A DNA stretch of 64,000 nucleotides from Streptomyces sp. NBC_01723 (GTDB lineage: Bacteria > Actinomycetota > Actinomycetes > Streptomycetales > Streptomycetaceae), in contig NZ_CP109171.1 in the NCBI RefSeq assembly GCF_036246005.1, positions 496,001-560,000 of the forward strand, given 5' to 3'. The notes under the pieces were generated by a model. The model made no database searches. It saw only the letters and a list, made by a program, of their open reading frames with translations, and was not told the DNA's origin. The position numbers and the translations under genes are program-made. Positions 8,953 to 17,605 of the stretch are shown here, in pieces (the first letter of the stretch is position 1; each line of letters begins with the position of its first letter).

Positions 8953-10251
8953 TCAGCAGACGCCGTCGCCCGGCTTGGGGTTGCCCAGGCCGAACAAGGG
9001 ACGCAGCTTCAGACCCACCCAGGTGCCCGCCAGGGCGAAGGCGCCCCAGAGCCAGCCGCTGAGGCTGCCCGAGGCGATGCCCGCCAGGTAGGCGCCGATG
9101 TTGCAGCCGCCGGCCAGCCGGGCGCCGATGCCCATCAGCAGGCCGCCGAGGACCGCGGCGACCGCCGTGCGCCAGGGGATGCCCCGGTGCAGCGCCCAGG
9201 TGCCGCCGACCGCGGCGGCGACGGCCGCGCCGATCATGATGCCGATGTCGGTGAGGCTGGTCTTGTCGGCGAGGACCGGGCCCGCGAGCATCTCGGCGTT
9301 GCCGGGCTGCCGCCACCAGGTCCAGTTCTCCGGGTGCCCGCCGAGCGCGCCCACCAGTTCCGAGCCCCACAGGCTGAAGGCGCTGGTGACGCCCCAGGCG
9401 CCGCCGGAGACCAGCAGGACACCCGCGCCGAGCACCGCCAGGACGAGGGCACCGGCTGCCAGTGGCCAGGAGCCCCGGACGGCCCGCAGGGCGGCGCCGC
9501 GCGCCGAGGGCACGGTGCCGAGCGGCGGCGGATTGCGGCGGGCCTGTATGCGCCGGGTGACCAGGACCACGAGGAGCAGCGCCCCGATGGTGACGGCCCA
9601 GGAGCCGAGCCAGCCGATGTGGTCGGAGAGCACGACGGGTTCCCAGGCCGGGAGGTCCTTCCACAGGTCGAACTGCCAGGCCGCCAGCGTGGCGCCCGCG
9701 ACGAAGCCGCCCAGGGTCAGCACGATCGACGTCTGTCCCGAGCCGACGGCGAAGAGGGTGCCCGAGGCGCAGGCGCCGCCGAGCTGCATGCCGATCGCGA
9801 AGAGCGCCGAGCCGGCGAACAGACCGACGCCGATCGGTCCGGCGGACGGGGCCGGCTGGGAGCCGAACAGTCCGGTCCCGGTGCCGATGAGCAGGGCGAA
9901 CAGGGTGGCCGTGGTGCCGAGCAGCAGGGCGTGGGCGCGCAGCCCGGCGCCGTTGCCGACGGCGATCAGCTGCCGCCAGGCCGACGTGAAGCCGAACCGG
10001 GAGTGGAAGAGGGCCACACCCAGACCGAGGCCCAGCAGGAGCAGCACGCCGGGCTTGGCGCCGTGCGCGGACCACACGTAGGCCGTCAGGGCGGCGGCGA
10101 GCAGCCCGGACACCACGAGGGGCGTTCGCCGCACCGGCGGCAGGGGCGGCGCCTCGGGCCGGGCGGAGGAGGTGGGAGCGGGGGCGAAGAGGGAGGTGGA
10201 CGCGCGCGGCGGCGCGGCCGGGGGCGACCCGGCAGGAGGTGCGGTGGTCAC
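8953..10251 (-). CDS. YeeE/YedE family (TsuA-like) sulfur transporter
   Basis: 432-residue integral membrane protein of the YeeE/YedE family, whose characterised member TsuA imports thiosulfate through conserved cysteines. Two copies of the family motif are visible: LGGACASGTLFAVGSGQ and LAGGCNIGAYLAGIASGS, each carrying a conserved Cys in a short re-entrant segment. About ten hydrophobic segments are present. The GTG at 10251 is chosen: GGAG lies 8 bp before it, and the in-frame extension upstream is Arg/Pro-rich. No TusA sulfurtransferase gene is adjacent. Upstream lies a leaderless small ORF with four Cys codons, suggesting control by cysteine supply. Substrate: thiosulfate or a related sulfur species (family knowledge). 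Confidence 0.87.
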   Translation of the reverse strand: MTTAPPAGSPPAAPPRASTSLFAPAPTSSARPEAPPLPPVRRTPLVVSGLLAAALTAYVWSAHGAKPGVLLLLGLGLGVALFHSRFGFTSAWRQLIAVGNGAGLRAHALLLGTTATLFALLIGTGTGLFGSQPAPSAGPIGVGLFAGSALFAIGMQLGGACASGTLFAVGSGQTSIVLTLGGFVAGATLAAWQFDLWKDLPAWEPVVLSDHIGWLGSWAVTIGALLLVVLVTRRIQARRNPPPLGTVPSARGAALRAVRGSWPLAAGALVLAVLGAGVLLVSGGAWGVTSAFSLWGSELVGALGGHPENWTWWRQPGNAEMLAGPVLADKTSLTDIGIMIGAAVAAAVGGTWALHRGIPWRTAVAAVLGGLLMGIGARLAGGCNIGAYLAGIASGSLSGWLWGAFALAGTWVGLKLRPLFGLGNPKPGDGVC

Positions 10252-10328
10252 GGAAGATCTCCGGGGTGGTGCACGGGGACGGCGGGCGGGCTGGCGGAGG
10301 CGGCGCGGATCGTCCGGCCGCTCCGGTC

Positions 10329-10412
10329 TCAGCGGCGACAGAGGCCGTCGTCGACGCACCACGCCGAGCACGCGAAGAGCGCGAGGCACAGCAGCGGAGC
10401 CGAGGCAGACAT
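10329..10412 (-). CDS. Candidate cysteine-containing leader peptide (leaderless small ORF)
   Basis: 27-codon ORF beginning MSASAPLLCLALFACSAWC and ending GLCRR, with Cys at positions 9, 15, 19 and 25. TATATT lies exactly 7 bp before its ATG, so the mRNA should start at the ATG. It lies 77 bp before the start of a sulfur-transport gene on the same strand. In mycobacteria, leaderless Cys-rich small ORFs act as cysteine-responsive attenuators of sulfur operons, and short leader peptides before sulfur genes are common in Streptomyces. Alternatively it could be a tiny membrane peptide. No clear terminator hairpin is seen between it and the GTG at 10251. Confidence 0.6.
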   Translation of the reverse strand: MSASAPLLCLALFACSAWCVDDGLCRR

Positions 10413-10419
10413 GCGTGCG

Positions 10420-10425
10420 AATATA
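10420..10425 (-). promoter_or_regulatory. -10 box (TATATT) of the leader ORF and YeeE gene
   Basis: TATATT on the minus strand is a strong TAnnnT -10 and is one of the few A/T hexamers in the area. The -35 region, about 17 bp upstream, reads GGCATC and is weak, which often means activator control. Start of transcription would coincide with the ATG at 10412. Confidence 0.6.
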
Positions 10426-10513
10426 CGGACCGGGGCGCTCCGGATGCCATGCCGTCTCGCCATGCGGATGGCGGGCGGCAGGCGTGCCGAAGCGCCCCGG
10501 GCCGCGTGCGCCG

Positions 10514-12415
10514 CTAGACGGTGCGCTCCAGGCGGTCCGCCATCAGCTGCACGAAGCGTGCGGGTTCCTTCGGCCGGCCGCCCTCGGCCAGCACCGCGAG
10601 GGTGTGCAGCAGTTCCGCGGTCTCGGTGAGTTCCGTACGGTCCTGCCGGTCGGCGTAGGCCCGGTTGAGGGTCTTCACCAGCTGGTGCTCGGGGTTGAGC
10701 TCCAGGATCCGCTTGGCCTCGGGGACCTCCTGGCCCATCGCCCGGTACATGTTCTCCAGGGCGGGCGTGAGTTCGCCCGAGTCGGAGACGACGCAGGCCG
10801 GCGACACCGTCAGCCGGGAGGACAGGCGGACCTCCTTGACCTCCTCGCCCAGGTGCTCCGTCATCCAGCCGAGCAGCCCGGCGTACTCCTCGCCCTGCTT
10901 CTCCTTCTCGTCCCCGCTCTTCTCCTCCTCGGTGCCGGACAGGTCGATGTCGCCCTTGGCGACCGAGCGCAGCGCCTTGCCCTCGTACTCCCCCACCGCG
11001 TCGACCCAGACCTCGTCGACGGGGTCGGTGAGCAGCAGGACCTCGACGTCCTTGGCCCGGAACGCCTCCATGTGCGGGGAGTTCTCGATGGCCCGCCGGG
11101 ACTCGCCCGTCATGAAGTAGATGTCGTCCTGGCCGTCCTTCATCCGCTCCACGTAGCTCTTCAGCGTGGTCGGCGCGTCGGCGTCGTGCGTGGTCGCGAA
11201 CGAGCAGGCGGCGAGGATCGCGTCCCGGTTCTCGGAGTCGGTGACCAGCCCCTCCTTCAGCACCGCGCCGAACTCCCGCCAGAACGTGGCGTAGCGCTCC
11301 GGCGCGGAGGTCCCGAGGTCCTTGACGGTGGCGAGGACCTTCTTGGTCAGCCGCCGCTGGATCATGCGGATGTGGCGGTCCTGCTGGAGGATCTCGCGCG
11401 AGACGTTGAGCGAGAGGTCCTGGGCGTCGACGACGCCCTTGACGAAGCGGAGGTAGGGCGGCAGCAGTTCCTCGCAGTCCTCCATGATGAAGACGCGCTT
11501 CACATAGAGCTGGACGCCGCGCTGGTAGCCCCGGGTGGACAGGTCGTGCGGAGCGTGCGAGGGGATGAAGAGGAGTGCCTGGTACTCGAAGGTGCCCTCC
11601 GCCTGGAGCCGGATCGTCTCCAGCGGGTCCCGCCAGTCGTGGCCGATGTGCTTGTACAGCTCGTGGTACTCCTCGTCGGAGACCTCGTCGCGCGGGCGCG
11701 CCCACAAGGCCTTCATCGAGTTGAGCGTCTCGGGCTCGCGGTCCTCGGCGGCGTCCTCGCCCGGCTCCGGCAGCAGGCGGACCGGCCAGGTGATGAAGTC
11801 CGAGTACCGCTTGACGATCTCCCTGATCTTCCAGGCGGAGGTGTAGTCGTGGAGCTGGTCGTCGGAGTCGGCCGGCTTGAGGTGCAGGGTGACGGCGGTC
11901 CCCTGCGGGGCCTCGTCGAGCCGCTCCAGGGTGTACGTGCCCTCGCCGCGCGAGGTCCACCGGGTACCCTGGGTCTCGCCGGCGTGCCGGGTGACCAGGG
12001 TGACCTCGTCCGCGACCATGAAGCCCGAGTAGAAGCCGACGCCGAACTGGCCGATCAGCCCGTCGGCCCCGGCGGCGTCCTGGGCGTCGCGCAGCTCCTG
12101 GAGGAACTTGGCGGTGCCCGAGTTGGCGATGGTGCCGATCAGCTGGGTGACCTCGTCGTACGACATGCCGATGCCGTTGTCCCGCACGGTCAGCGTGCGG
12201 GCGTCCTTGTCGATCTCCAACTCGACGTGCAGGTCGCTCACGTCGGCGCCGGGGGCGTCGTCGCGCAGCACGGCGAGGCGCAGCTTGTCCAGCGCGTCCG
12301 AGGCGTTGGAGACGAGCTCGCGCAGGAAGACATCCTTGTTCGAGTAGACGGAGTGAATCATCAGCTGGAGGAGCTGACGTGCCTCTACCTGGAACTCAAA
12401 CGTTTCGGTCGTCAT
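10514..12415 (-). CDS. htpG: Molecular chaperone HtpG (Hsp90)
   Basis: 633-residue cytosolic Hsp90 dimer chaperone. The GHKL ATPase domain is complete: [14 protein letters not shown] (about 35), DNGIGMS (about 84), GTIANSGT, and [15 protein letters not shown] (about 125). The middle domain with its catalytic Arg region ([10 protein letters not shown]) and the C-terminal dimerisation domain follow. Length matches bacterial HtpG, and there is no eukaryotic MEEVD tail. The ATG at 12415 (MTTETFEFQ) is the family start; a GTG six codons upstream at 12433 is an alternative. A DUF4303 gene lies 80 bp upstream on the same strand. I see neither CIRCE nor HAIR. Confidence 0.96.
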
Positions 12416-12495
12416 GGCTGGTGAGTACCTCACAGGTCCGTCGTGCCACTGGCGGAAGTCACTCTAGAACAGCGCGGGGGTCGTGTCCGGGGCGG

Positions 12496-13035
12496 TCACA
12501 CGTCCTCCGGTACGGCGGCCTCCTCGCGCCAGTCCGTCAGGGCCTGGGGCGGGTTCAGCCGCAGCACCCGCTCGTCGTTGCCCGCTTCGGAAGGCACCTC
12601 GACGGTGACGACGACGGAGTGACGGTCGGGGCCGGTGCCGAAGAGCCCTTCGGCGTCCAGCCGGGCCACGGCCGTCTCCATCGCCCGCAGCCGCAGGTCG
12701 AATTCCGCGTCCGCCTCGTCGTCGGGCAGGTCGAAGAGCTCGCCACGGGCCTCGAAGAGGGGGCGTACGGGCTGCAGGTACCGTTCGCCGTAGCAGCAGA
12801 ACGGGGAGTCGGCGTAGGACCACTTGAGGTCGAGCGGCGCGCAGCCCTGCCGTGCCGCCTCCGCCGCCAGGGCCTCCACGGACCATGCGGACAGCGCCGG
12901 GCCGTAGGCCTCGCCGGAGGTCACCAGGGTGCAGTAGTAGAACCGGTCGCCGGGGTGTTCCCGGAAGAGGTCGAGGAGGGCGGCGCGGGCCGCGCGGTGG
13001 ACGGCGTCGGCGAGTTCGGCCTCGGTGGGCGGCAT
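12496..13035 (-). CDS. DUF4303 family protein
   Basis: 179-residue cytoplasmic protein of unknown function. It fits DUF4303 by length and order of motifs: an N-terminal helix (AELADAVHRAARAALLDLFREH), then FYYCTLVTSGEAYGPALSAWSVEAL, and LKWSYADSPFCCYGE. The C-terminus carries the VLRLNPPQALTDWR tail. ATG at 13035 is used because the upstream extension is low-complexity. DUF4303 and related DUF4304 or SMI1-like proteins occur in toxin-immunity settings elsewhere, but no toxin gene is next to this one. Possibly cotranscribed with htpG. Confidence 0.72.
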   Translation of the reverse strand: MPPTEAELADAVHRAARAALLDLFREHPGDRFYYCTLVTSGEAYGPALSAWSVEALAAEAARQGCAPLDLKWSYADSPFCCYGERYLQPVRPLFEARGELFDLPDDEADAEFDLRLRAMETAVARLDAEGLFGTGPDRHSVVVTVEVPSEAGNDERVLRLNPPQALTDWREEAAVPEDV

Positions 13036-13135
13036 GGGGGCGGCTCCCGGTGCGGAGGGTGCGAAGGGTGTGGGCGGCGGTGCGGTCGTGGCTCCGGGGA
13101 GCGTAACGACCGGCACCGACAACGGACCCGCGCCG

Positions 13136-14116
13136 TCAGCCGTGCAACGACCGGTACGCCTCCACCGCCCCTTCGTGCAGCGGCACACCCCCCGTGCCGA
13201 TCAGGCTGCGCACGTCAAGGAACTGCGCGCCGACTGCGTGGTCGGGCACGAACTCGGGGGCGCGCCGGACCAGGAGGCGGGTGAGGGCGCCGGCCACGTC
13301 GGGGTCCAGGTCGGGGCGGCACACCAGCAGGTTGGAGACGCCGACGGTGGCGACGCCGGCCGAGGAACGGTATGCGCTCTGCGGCAGGGTCACCTCCTCC
13401 AGCCCCGAGGCGGCCCTGCCGTCCCGGCCGCCGAGGCCGGGCAGGAGGCCGGCGAGCGGGAGGAAGCGCAGGCCGGGGTCCCGGTCGAGGTCGGAGAGGG
13501 TGGGCAGCGGCACGCCACCGGCCACGAGCAGGCCGACGACGGAGCCGGTCCGCAGCGCCTCGGCCGCGTCGGCCAGCCGCAGGTGGCGTACCGGGACGTC
13601 GGTGCCGGGCGACAGACCGGCGGCGCGCAGCAGACGGTCGCCGAGCAGGGCCGCGCCGGAGCCGACGGCGCCCAGCGAGACCGGGTGCCCGGCGAGGTCG
13701 GCCACCCCGCGCACCGGGGCGTCGGCGCGCACGGCCAGCTGGAGGTAGGTCTCGTAGACCCGGCCGATCGCCCTCAGGGGCACGGGGCGTGGGAAGAGAC
13801 CGGTGCCCTGGGCTGCCCGCGCGGTGTCGGTCAGGACGAGGCCGAGGTCGGCGTGGCCGTCCCGCAGCAGTTCGATGTTGGTGATGCTCCCGGCGGTGGT
13901 GCGGACGCGGCAGCGCAGACCGGAGCCGGCCGCTTCCACCTGGGCGGCGAGGAGGCGGCCGAAGGCGGCGTAGAAGGCCGTCGGCTCACCCGTGGCCAGC
14001 CGCAGCACCCCCCTCGGACCGGACCCGCCGGCCGCTCCGTCCCCCGCGACCAGCCCACCGAGCGCCCCGCCGGCGGCCGCACCGAGGGCGGCACGCAGGA
14101 CGGCACGCCGGTTCAT
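13136..14116 (-). CDS. TAXI family TRAP-type solute-binding protein
   Basis: 326-residue exported periplasmic-type binding protein of the TAXI group (TRAP-associated extracytoplasmic immunogenic). The N-terminus MNRRAVLRAALGAAAGGALGG is a twin-arginine-like or lipid-free signal sequence. Diagnostic segments are GVLRLATGEPTAFYAAFGR, the ligand-binding GSITNIELLRDGHADLGLVLTDTA, and LAGHPVSLGAVGSGA. It is third in an operon with a response regulator and a sensor kinase. No TRAP permease (DctQ/DctM type) is in the window, so the protein may present ligand to the kinase rather than feed a transporter (inference). The 110 bp before its start is a diverged copy of the kinase 3' end. Confidence 0.88.
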   Translation of the reverse strand: MNRRAVLRAALGAAAGGALGGLVAGDGAAGGSGPRGVLRLATGEPTAFYAAFGRLLAAQVEAAGSGLRCRVRTTAGSITNIELLRDGHADLGLVLTDTARAAQGTGLFPRPVPLRAIGRVYETYLQLAVRADAPVRGVADLAGHPVSLGAVGSGAALLGDRLLRAAGLSPGTDVPVRHLRLADAAEALRTGSVVGLLVAGGVPLPTLSDLDRDPGLRFLPLAGLLPGLGGRDGRAASGLEEVTLPQSAYRSSAGVATVGVSNLLVCRPDLDPDVAGALTRLLVRRAPEFVPDHAVGAQFLDVRSLIGTGGVPLHEGAVEAYRSLHG

Positions 14117-14290
14117 CGGGGGTCTCCTTCGGACCGAGCGCGCGTCACGACGGCCCGCGCCCGCAGGCTGCGGGGCCGTACGACCGCCGGCCCCGGGCGG
14201 CTGTCCACCAGCGGATCCCGGTTCACCGCGGGCCTCCCTCGGTGTCTGCCCGGGGTACGACCGCACGTGCCCGCAGGCCACGGGGCTGGA
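14111..14290. repeat. Diverged tandem duplication of the kinase 3' end (period 110 bp)
   Basis: Bases 14111-14180 align without gaps to 14221-14290 with 50 of 70 identical. In the copy nearer the TAXI gene the minus strand still encodes a kinase-like tail ending RARAVVTRARSEGDPR, against RARAVVPRADTEGGPR at the true kinase end. The stop of the remnant overlaps the TAXI ATG as ATGA. Confidence 0.7.
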
Positions 14291-15662
14291 CCGGGGTCAG
14301 TTCCAGGCGGCCGGTGCGGCCCGTGAGGAGCTGTTCGGCGATGGGGAGTCCGAGGCCCGTGCCGGATGTCCCGGTCTGCCGCGCCGAGCGCCAGAAGCGG
14401 GTGGTGGCGCGGGCGATCTCCTCGGCCCGCAGGCCGGGGCCGTCGTCCGTGACGGTGACGGCCGCGTACGGGCCCTGCGCGGCGCAGCGCAGCCGGACCC
14501 GGGCACCGTCGCCCGCGTACTTGATCGCGTTGTCCAGCAGGATGTCCGTCACCTGGGCCAGCTCCCGGTCCGTGCAGGCCACCGGCACGGGTTCGGGGGC
14601 CTCGGCGGTCAGCCGGATGCCGGCCCGCCGTGCGACCGGCTCCCACAGCCGGTACTGGGTCAGCGTGACCTCGGCCGCGTCGCACCGGGCGCTCGAGCCG
14701 TCGGTCACGGTGAGTTCCCCGGCCCGGTGCTCGGCGGTGGCGAGGGCCAGCATGTCGTCGAGGAGGGTCTGCAGCCGGTCCAGTTCGGTGTTGACGCCGG
14801 TGTAGGTGCGCTCGCCCGAGGGTCGCAGGTGGGTGTGGAGGGCGTCGACCCGCAGCCGGAGCGCGGCCATGGGGTTGCGCATCTGGTGCGAGGTGTCGGC
14901 GACGAGCCGCCGTTGCTGTTCGAGGGCCGCGGTGACGGTGCGGGCCATGCGGTTGAAACCGGTCGCCAGCTGGCGCAGCTCGGGCGGTCCGCCGACGGAG
15001 GCGGAGCCGCGCCGGCCCGGCGGGGCGACGGGCGGGGTGTGCTCGGGCGGGAGTCCGGCGGCCAGCTCGCCGACGGCGCGGTCGAGGCGGCGCAGCGGAC
15101 TGACCACCCACCGGGTCGCGGCGCGGGCCAGGACCGTGCAGCCGAGGGCGACCAGCGCCGTACCGGCCAGCACGGCGGCCCAGCGCCGGGTGACGTCCTC
15201 CGCGGCCGTGGTGACGTCGGCGCGCAGCACCACGGCGCCGGAGACCTGGGTCCCGGTCCCCGCCGGTTCCGCGAACATCCGGGGCCCCCGGGACCAGGGG
15301 CGCAGGGCGTTGCCCGGGTGGGCGGTCTGGTTGCGCAGGGCGGCGTCGATCAGCCGGGCCACGGTGGGATCGGCGGCGCGCATGCCGCCGGTCTGCACGA
15401 CGGGGTGCCCGCGGGTGTCGGTGACGACGAGGGGCTCGCCGTACAGCCGGGTGTAGCGCACGGCCTCGGCGGTGACGGCCGAGGTGTCGCCGGTGCCCGC
15501 CGCCCGGTCCATGAGCGAGGCGAAGCGGTCCAGGTCGGAGCTGCGGGCGAGGACCAGTTGCTGGGTGCGGTCGGAGGCGGTGAACAGCAGCAGCGGCACG
15601 GCGAACGCGGCCACCGCGAGCACGCCGAACAGCAGCAGCACCGTCTGCACGCGGGTCCGCAC
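14223..15662 (-). CDS. Two-component sensor histidine kinase
   Basis: 479-residue membrane kinase. TM1 is at about 8-28 and TM2 at about 161-181, with a ~130-residue extracytoplasmic sensor between them. Then come a HAMP-like linker (WVVSPLRRLDRAVGELAAG), the dimerisation/phosphoacceptor helix DTSHQMRNPMAALRLR (His near 259; the usual E of H-E is replaced by Q), and the ATPase motifs N box (DNAIKYA), G1 (DDGPGL), F box and G2 (GTGLGL). It autophosphorylates and passes phosphate to the regulator encoded 12 bp upstream. The sensor may be served by the TAXI binding protein encoded downstream, as in tricarboxylate-type systems. Confidence 0.92.
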   Translation of the reverse strand: MRTRVQTVLLLFGVLAVAAFAVPLLLFTASDRTQQLVLARSSDLDRFASLMDRAAGTGDTSAVTAEAVRYTRLYGEPLVVTDTRGHPVVQTGGMRAADPTVARLIDAALRNQTAHPGNALRPWSRGPRMFAEPAGTGTQVSGAVVLRADVTTAAEDVTRRWAAVLAGTALVALGCTVLARAATRWVVSPLRRLDRAVGELAAGLPPEHTPPVAPPGRRGSASVGGPPELRQLATGFNRMARTVTAALEQQRRLVADTSHQMRNPMAALRLRVDALHTHLRPSGERTYTGVNTELDRLQTLLDDMLALATAEHRAGELTVTDGSSARCDAAEVTLTQYRLWEPVARRAGIRLTAEAPEPVPVACTDRELAQVTDILLDNAIKYAGDGARVRLRCAAQGPYAAVTVTDDGPGLRAEEIARATTRFWRSARQTGTSGTGLGLPIAEQLLTGRTGRLELTPVQPRGLRARAVVPRADTEGGPR

Positions 15663-15674
15663 GGGCCGGCCCCG

Positions 15675-16334
15675 TCAGTCGCCGAGCCGGAAGCCGAAGC
15701 CCCGGATCGTGCTGAGCAGCCGCGGGCGGCCGAGCTTGGCGCGCAGCTGGGTGAGGTGGACGTCCAGGGAACGGGAGACGGCGTGGTAGGCGTCGCCCCA
15801 CACCTCGTCCAGGACCTGCTCGCGGCTGACCGCGGTCCCGGCCCGGCGGGCCAGTACGGCGAGGATGTCGAACTCCTTGGCGGTCAGCTCGACCTCCTCG
15901 CCGCCGACCCGGACCTGCCGGGCGTCGAGAGCGACCTCCAGGTCCCCGACGCGCACGGTCCTGGCGGCGGGCGGCGCCTGTGCGGCGGCACGCCGCGTGA
16001 CGGCCTCGATACGGGCGAGCAGCTCGGTGAGGCGCACCGGCTTGACGAGGTAGTCGTCGGCGCCGAGCCGCAGCCCGCGCACCACCGAGCGCTCGTCGCC
16101 GCGCGCGGTCAGCACCACCACGGACAGGTCGCTGACCGCCCGCAGCCTGCGCAGCACCTCCAGGCCGTCGACGTCGGGCAGGCCGAGGTCGAGGAGGAGC
16201 AGGTCGGAGCTGCGGTGGTAGGTCAGCACGTCCTGGCCGCGGGTGACCCGCCGGGTGATGTGGCCGTGGTCGTACAGGACCTCCACGAGCGCGCCCGCGA
16301 CCCCGTCGTCGTCCTCGGCCAGCAGTATGTGCAT
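15675..16334 (-). CDS. OmpR-family response regulator
   Basis: 219-residue regulator. Receiver domain: acidic pocket EDDD (7-10), phosphoacceptor Asp49 in LLLLDLGLPD, and Lys in YLVKPV (about 98). The C-terminal winged helix (about 125-217) carries ELTAKEFDILAVLARRAG and the DNA-recognition region VSRSLDVHLTQLRAKLG, ending in the usual IRGFGFRL. First gene of the regulator-kinase-TAXI operon. A pair of 11-bp-spaced GTTA(A/G)G half sites upstream (16479-16494) is a likely binding site for it. Confidence 0.93.
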   Translation of the reverse strand: MHILLAEDDDGVAGALVEVLYDHGHITRRVTRGQDVLTYHRSSDLLLLDLGLPDVDGLEVLRRLRAVSDLSVVVLTARGDERSVVRGLRLGADDYLVKPVRLTELLARIEAVTRRAAAQAPPAARTVRVGDLEVALDARQVRVGGEEVELTAKEFDILAVLARRAGTAVSREQVLDEVWGDAYHAVSRSLDVHLTQLRAKLGRPRLLSTIRGFGFRLGD

Positions 16335-16478
16335 CCTGCCGTCTCCCTCCGGCGGCGTCGGCGCCGATGCCGCCCGCGTCCGGGAACTGGTGTCGGAATA
16401 TCCCGGTCCGAATGTAGACCACGCCCGGCGGCGCGTTTCGCCTGGTCCGCAGGGTGGACGGCGGTGGCGTCCCGCTTT

Positions 16479-16494
16479 GTTAAGGCGAGGTTAG
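16479..16494. promoter_or_regulatory. Direct repeat GTTAAG / GTTAG, candidate OmpR-type regulator site
   Basis: GTTAAGGCGAG is followed directly by GTTAG, an 11-bp repeat period as used by OmpR/PhoP-type dimers. It lies in the 247-bp divergent gap between the response regulator (start 16334) and the LigJ-type gene (start 16582). The rest of that gap shows no other gene. It could regulate either side. Confidence 0.45.
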
Positions 16495-16581
16495 TTCTGT
16501 GTCCGGCCGTCTCCCGGCCCTCGCACGGCCGGGGAGAGGCTGCCGCGGTCGACGACGACCCGACCCCGGAGGACCCAGCCC

Positions 16582-17604
16582 ATGATCATCGACTGTCACG
16601 GTCACTACACCACGGCTCCACCGGCGCTGGCCGCGTGGCGGGAGCGGCAGATCGCCGGTCTCGCCGACCCGGCGGCGCCCTCGCCGCCGGACCCGCGGAT
16701 CGGCGACGACGACCTGCGCGAGAGCGTCGAGCCGAACCAGTTGCGGACGATGGACGAGCGCGGCATCGACGTGACCGTCTTCTCGCCCAGGGCGTCGTTC
16801 ATGGCACACCACGTGGGTGACTTCCGCACGTCCGCCGCGTGGGCGGCGCTCTGCAACGAGTTGTGCCACCGCGTCGCCGGGCTCTACCCCGGCCGCTTCG
16901 CGCCCGCCGCCATGCTGCCGCAGTCGCCCGGCGTCGACCCGGCCACGTGCGTCCCCGAGCTGACGCGCTGCGTGGAGGAGTACGGCGCGGTCGCGGTGAA
17001 CATCAACCCCGACCCGTCCGGCGGCCACTGGTCCGCTCCCCCGCTCACCGACCGCTCCTGGTACCCGCTCTACGAGAAGCTGGCCGAGTACGACGTACCG
17101 GCGATGATCCACGTCAGCACCAGCGTGAACCCGGCGTTCCACACCACCGGCGCGCACTATCTCAACGCGGACACCACGGCGTTCATGCAGCTGGTGCAGG
17201 GTGACCTGTTCGCGGACTTCCCGACCCTGAAGCTGGTGATCCCGCACGGCGGCGGGTCCGTGCCCTACCACTGGGGCCGGTTCCGGGGTCTGGCCATGGC
17301 GCTCGGGAAGCCGCCCCTGGAGGAGCACGTCCTCGGCAACGTCTTCTTCGACACCTGCGTCTACCACCAGGCGGGCATCGACCTGCTGCTGGACGTGGTC
17401 CCCGCCCGCAACGTGCTGTTCGCCTCGGAGATGATCGGCGCGGTGCGGGACGTCGACCCGCGCACCGGCCACCACTTCGACGACACCCGCCGCTACGTCG
17501 AGGCGTCCGCGCTGCCCGCGGAGCAGGTCGCCGCCGTCCAGGAGCACAACGCGCGTTCCGTCTACCCGCGCCTCGACGCGCTGCTGAAGCGGCAGGGGCG
17601 CTGA
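16582..17604 (+). CDS. ligJ: 4-oxalomesaconate hydratase (LigJ type)
   Basis: 340-residue amidohydrolase-superfamily hydratase. It converts (enol) 4-oxalomesaconate to 4-carboxy-4-hydroxy-2-oxoadipate in the protocatechuate 4,5-cleavage and gallate pathways. It follows LigJ almost residue by residue as I recall it: MIIDCHGHYTTAP (HxH metal motif), FSPRASFMAHHVGDF, AMLPQSPGVDPATC, VNINPDPSGGHW, HVSTSVNPAFHTTGAHYLN, VIPHGGGSVPYHWGR, NVFFDTCVYH and FASEMIGAVR. Full length. The LigI-type gene begins one base after its stop. No ring-cleavage dioxygenase or carboxy-hydroxyoxoadipate aldolase is in the window. Confidence 0.9.
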   Translation: MIIDCHGHYTTAPPALAAWRERQIAGLADPAAPSPPDPRIGDDDLRESVEPNQLRTMDERGIDVTVFSPRASFMAHHVGDFRTSAAWAALCNELCHRVAGLYPGRFAPAAMLPQSPGVDPATCVPELTRCVEEYGAVAVNINPDPSGGHWSAPPLTDRSWYPLYEKLAEYDVPAMIHVSTSVNPAFHTTGAHYLNADTTAFMQLVQGDLFADFPTLKLVIPHGGGSVPYHWGRFRGLAMALGKPPLEEHVLGNVFFDTCVYHQAGIDLLLDVVPARNVLFASEMIGAVRDVDPRTGHHFDDTRRYVEASALPAEQVAAVQEHNARSVYPRLDALLKRQGR

Positions 17605-17605
17605 C

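Noticed and set aside
12434..12495. CIRCE or HAIR heat-shock operator before htpG (also sought before the Clp gene)
   Set aside because: Neither TTAGCACTC-N9-GAGTGCTAA nor CTTGAGT-N7-ACTCAAG is present.
13136..14116. Complete TRAP transporter operon
   Set aside because: Only the TAXI binding subunit is present; no DctQ/DctM-type permease gene adjoins it.
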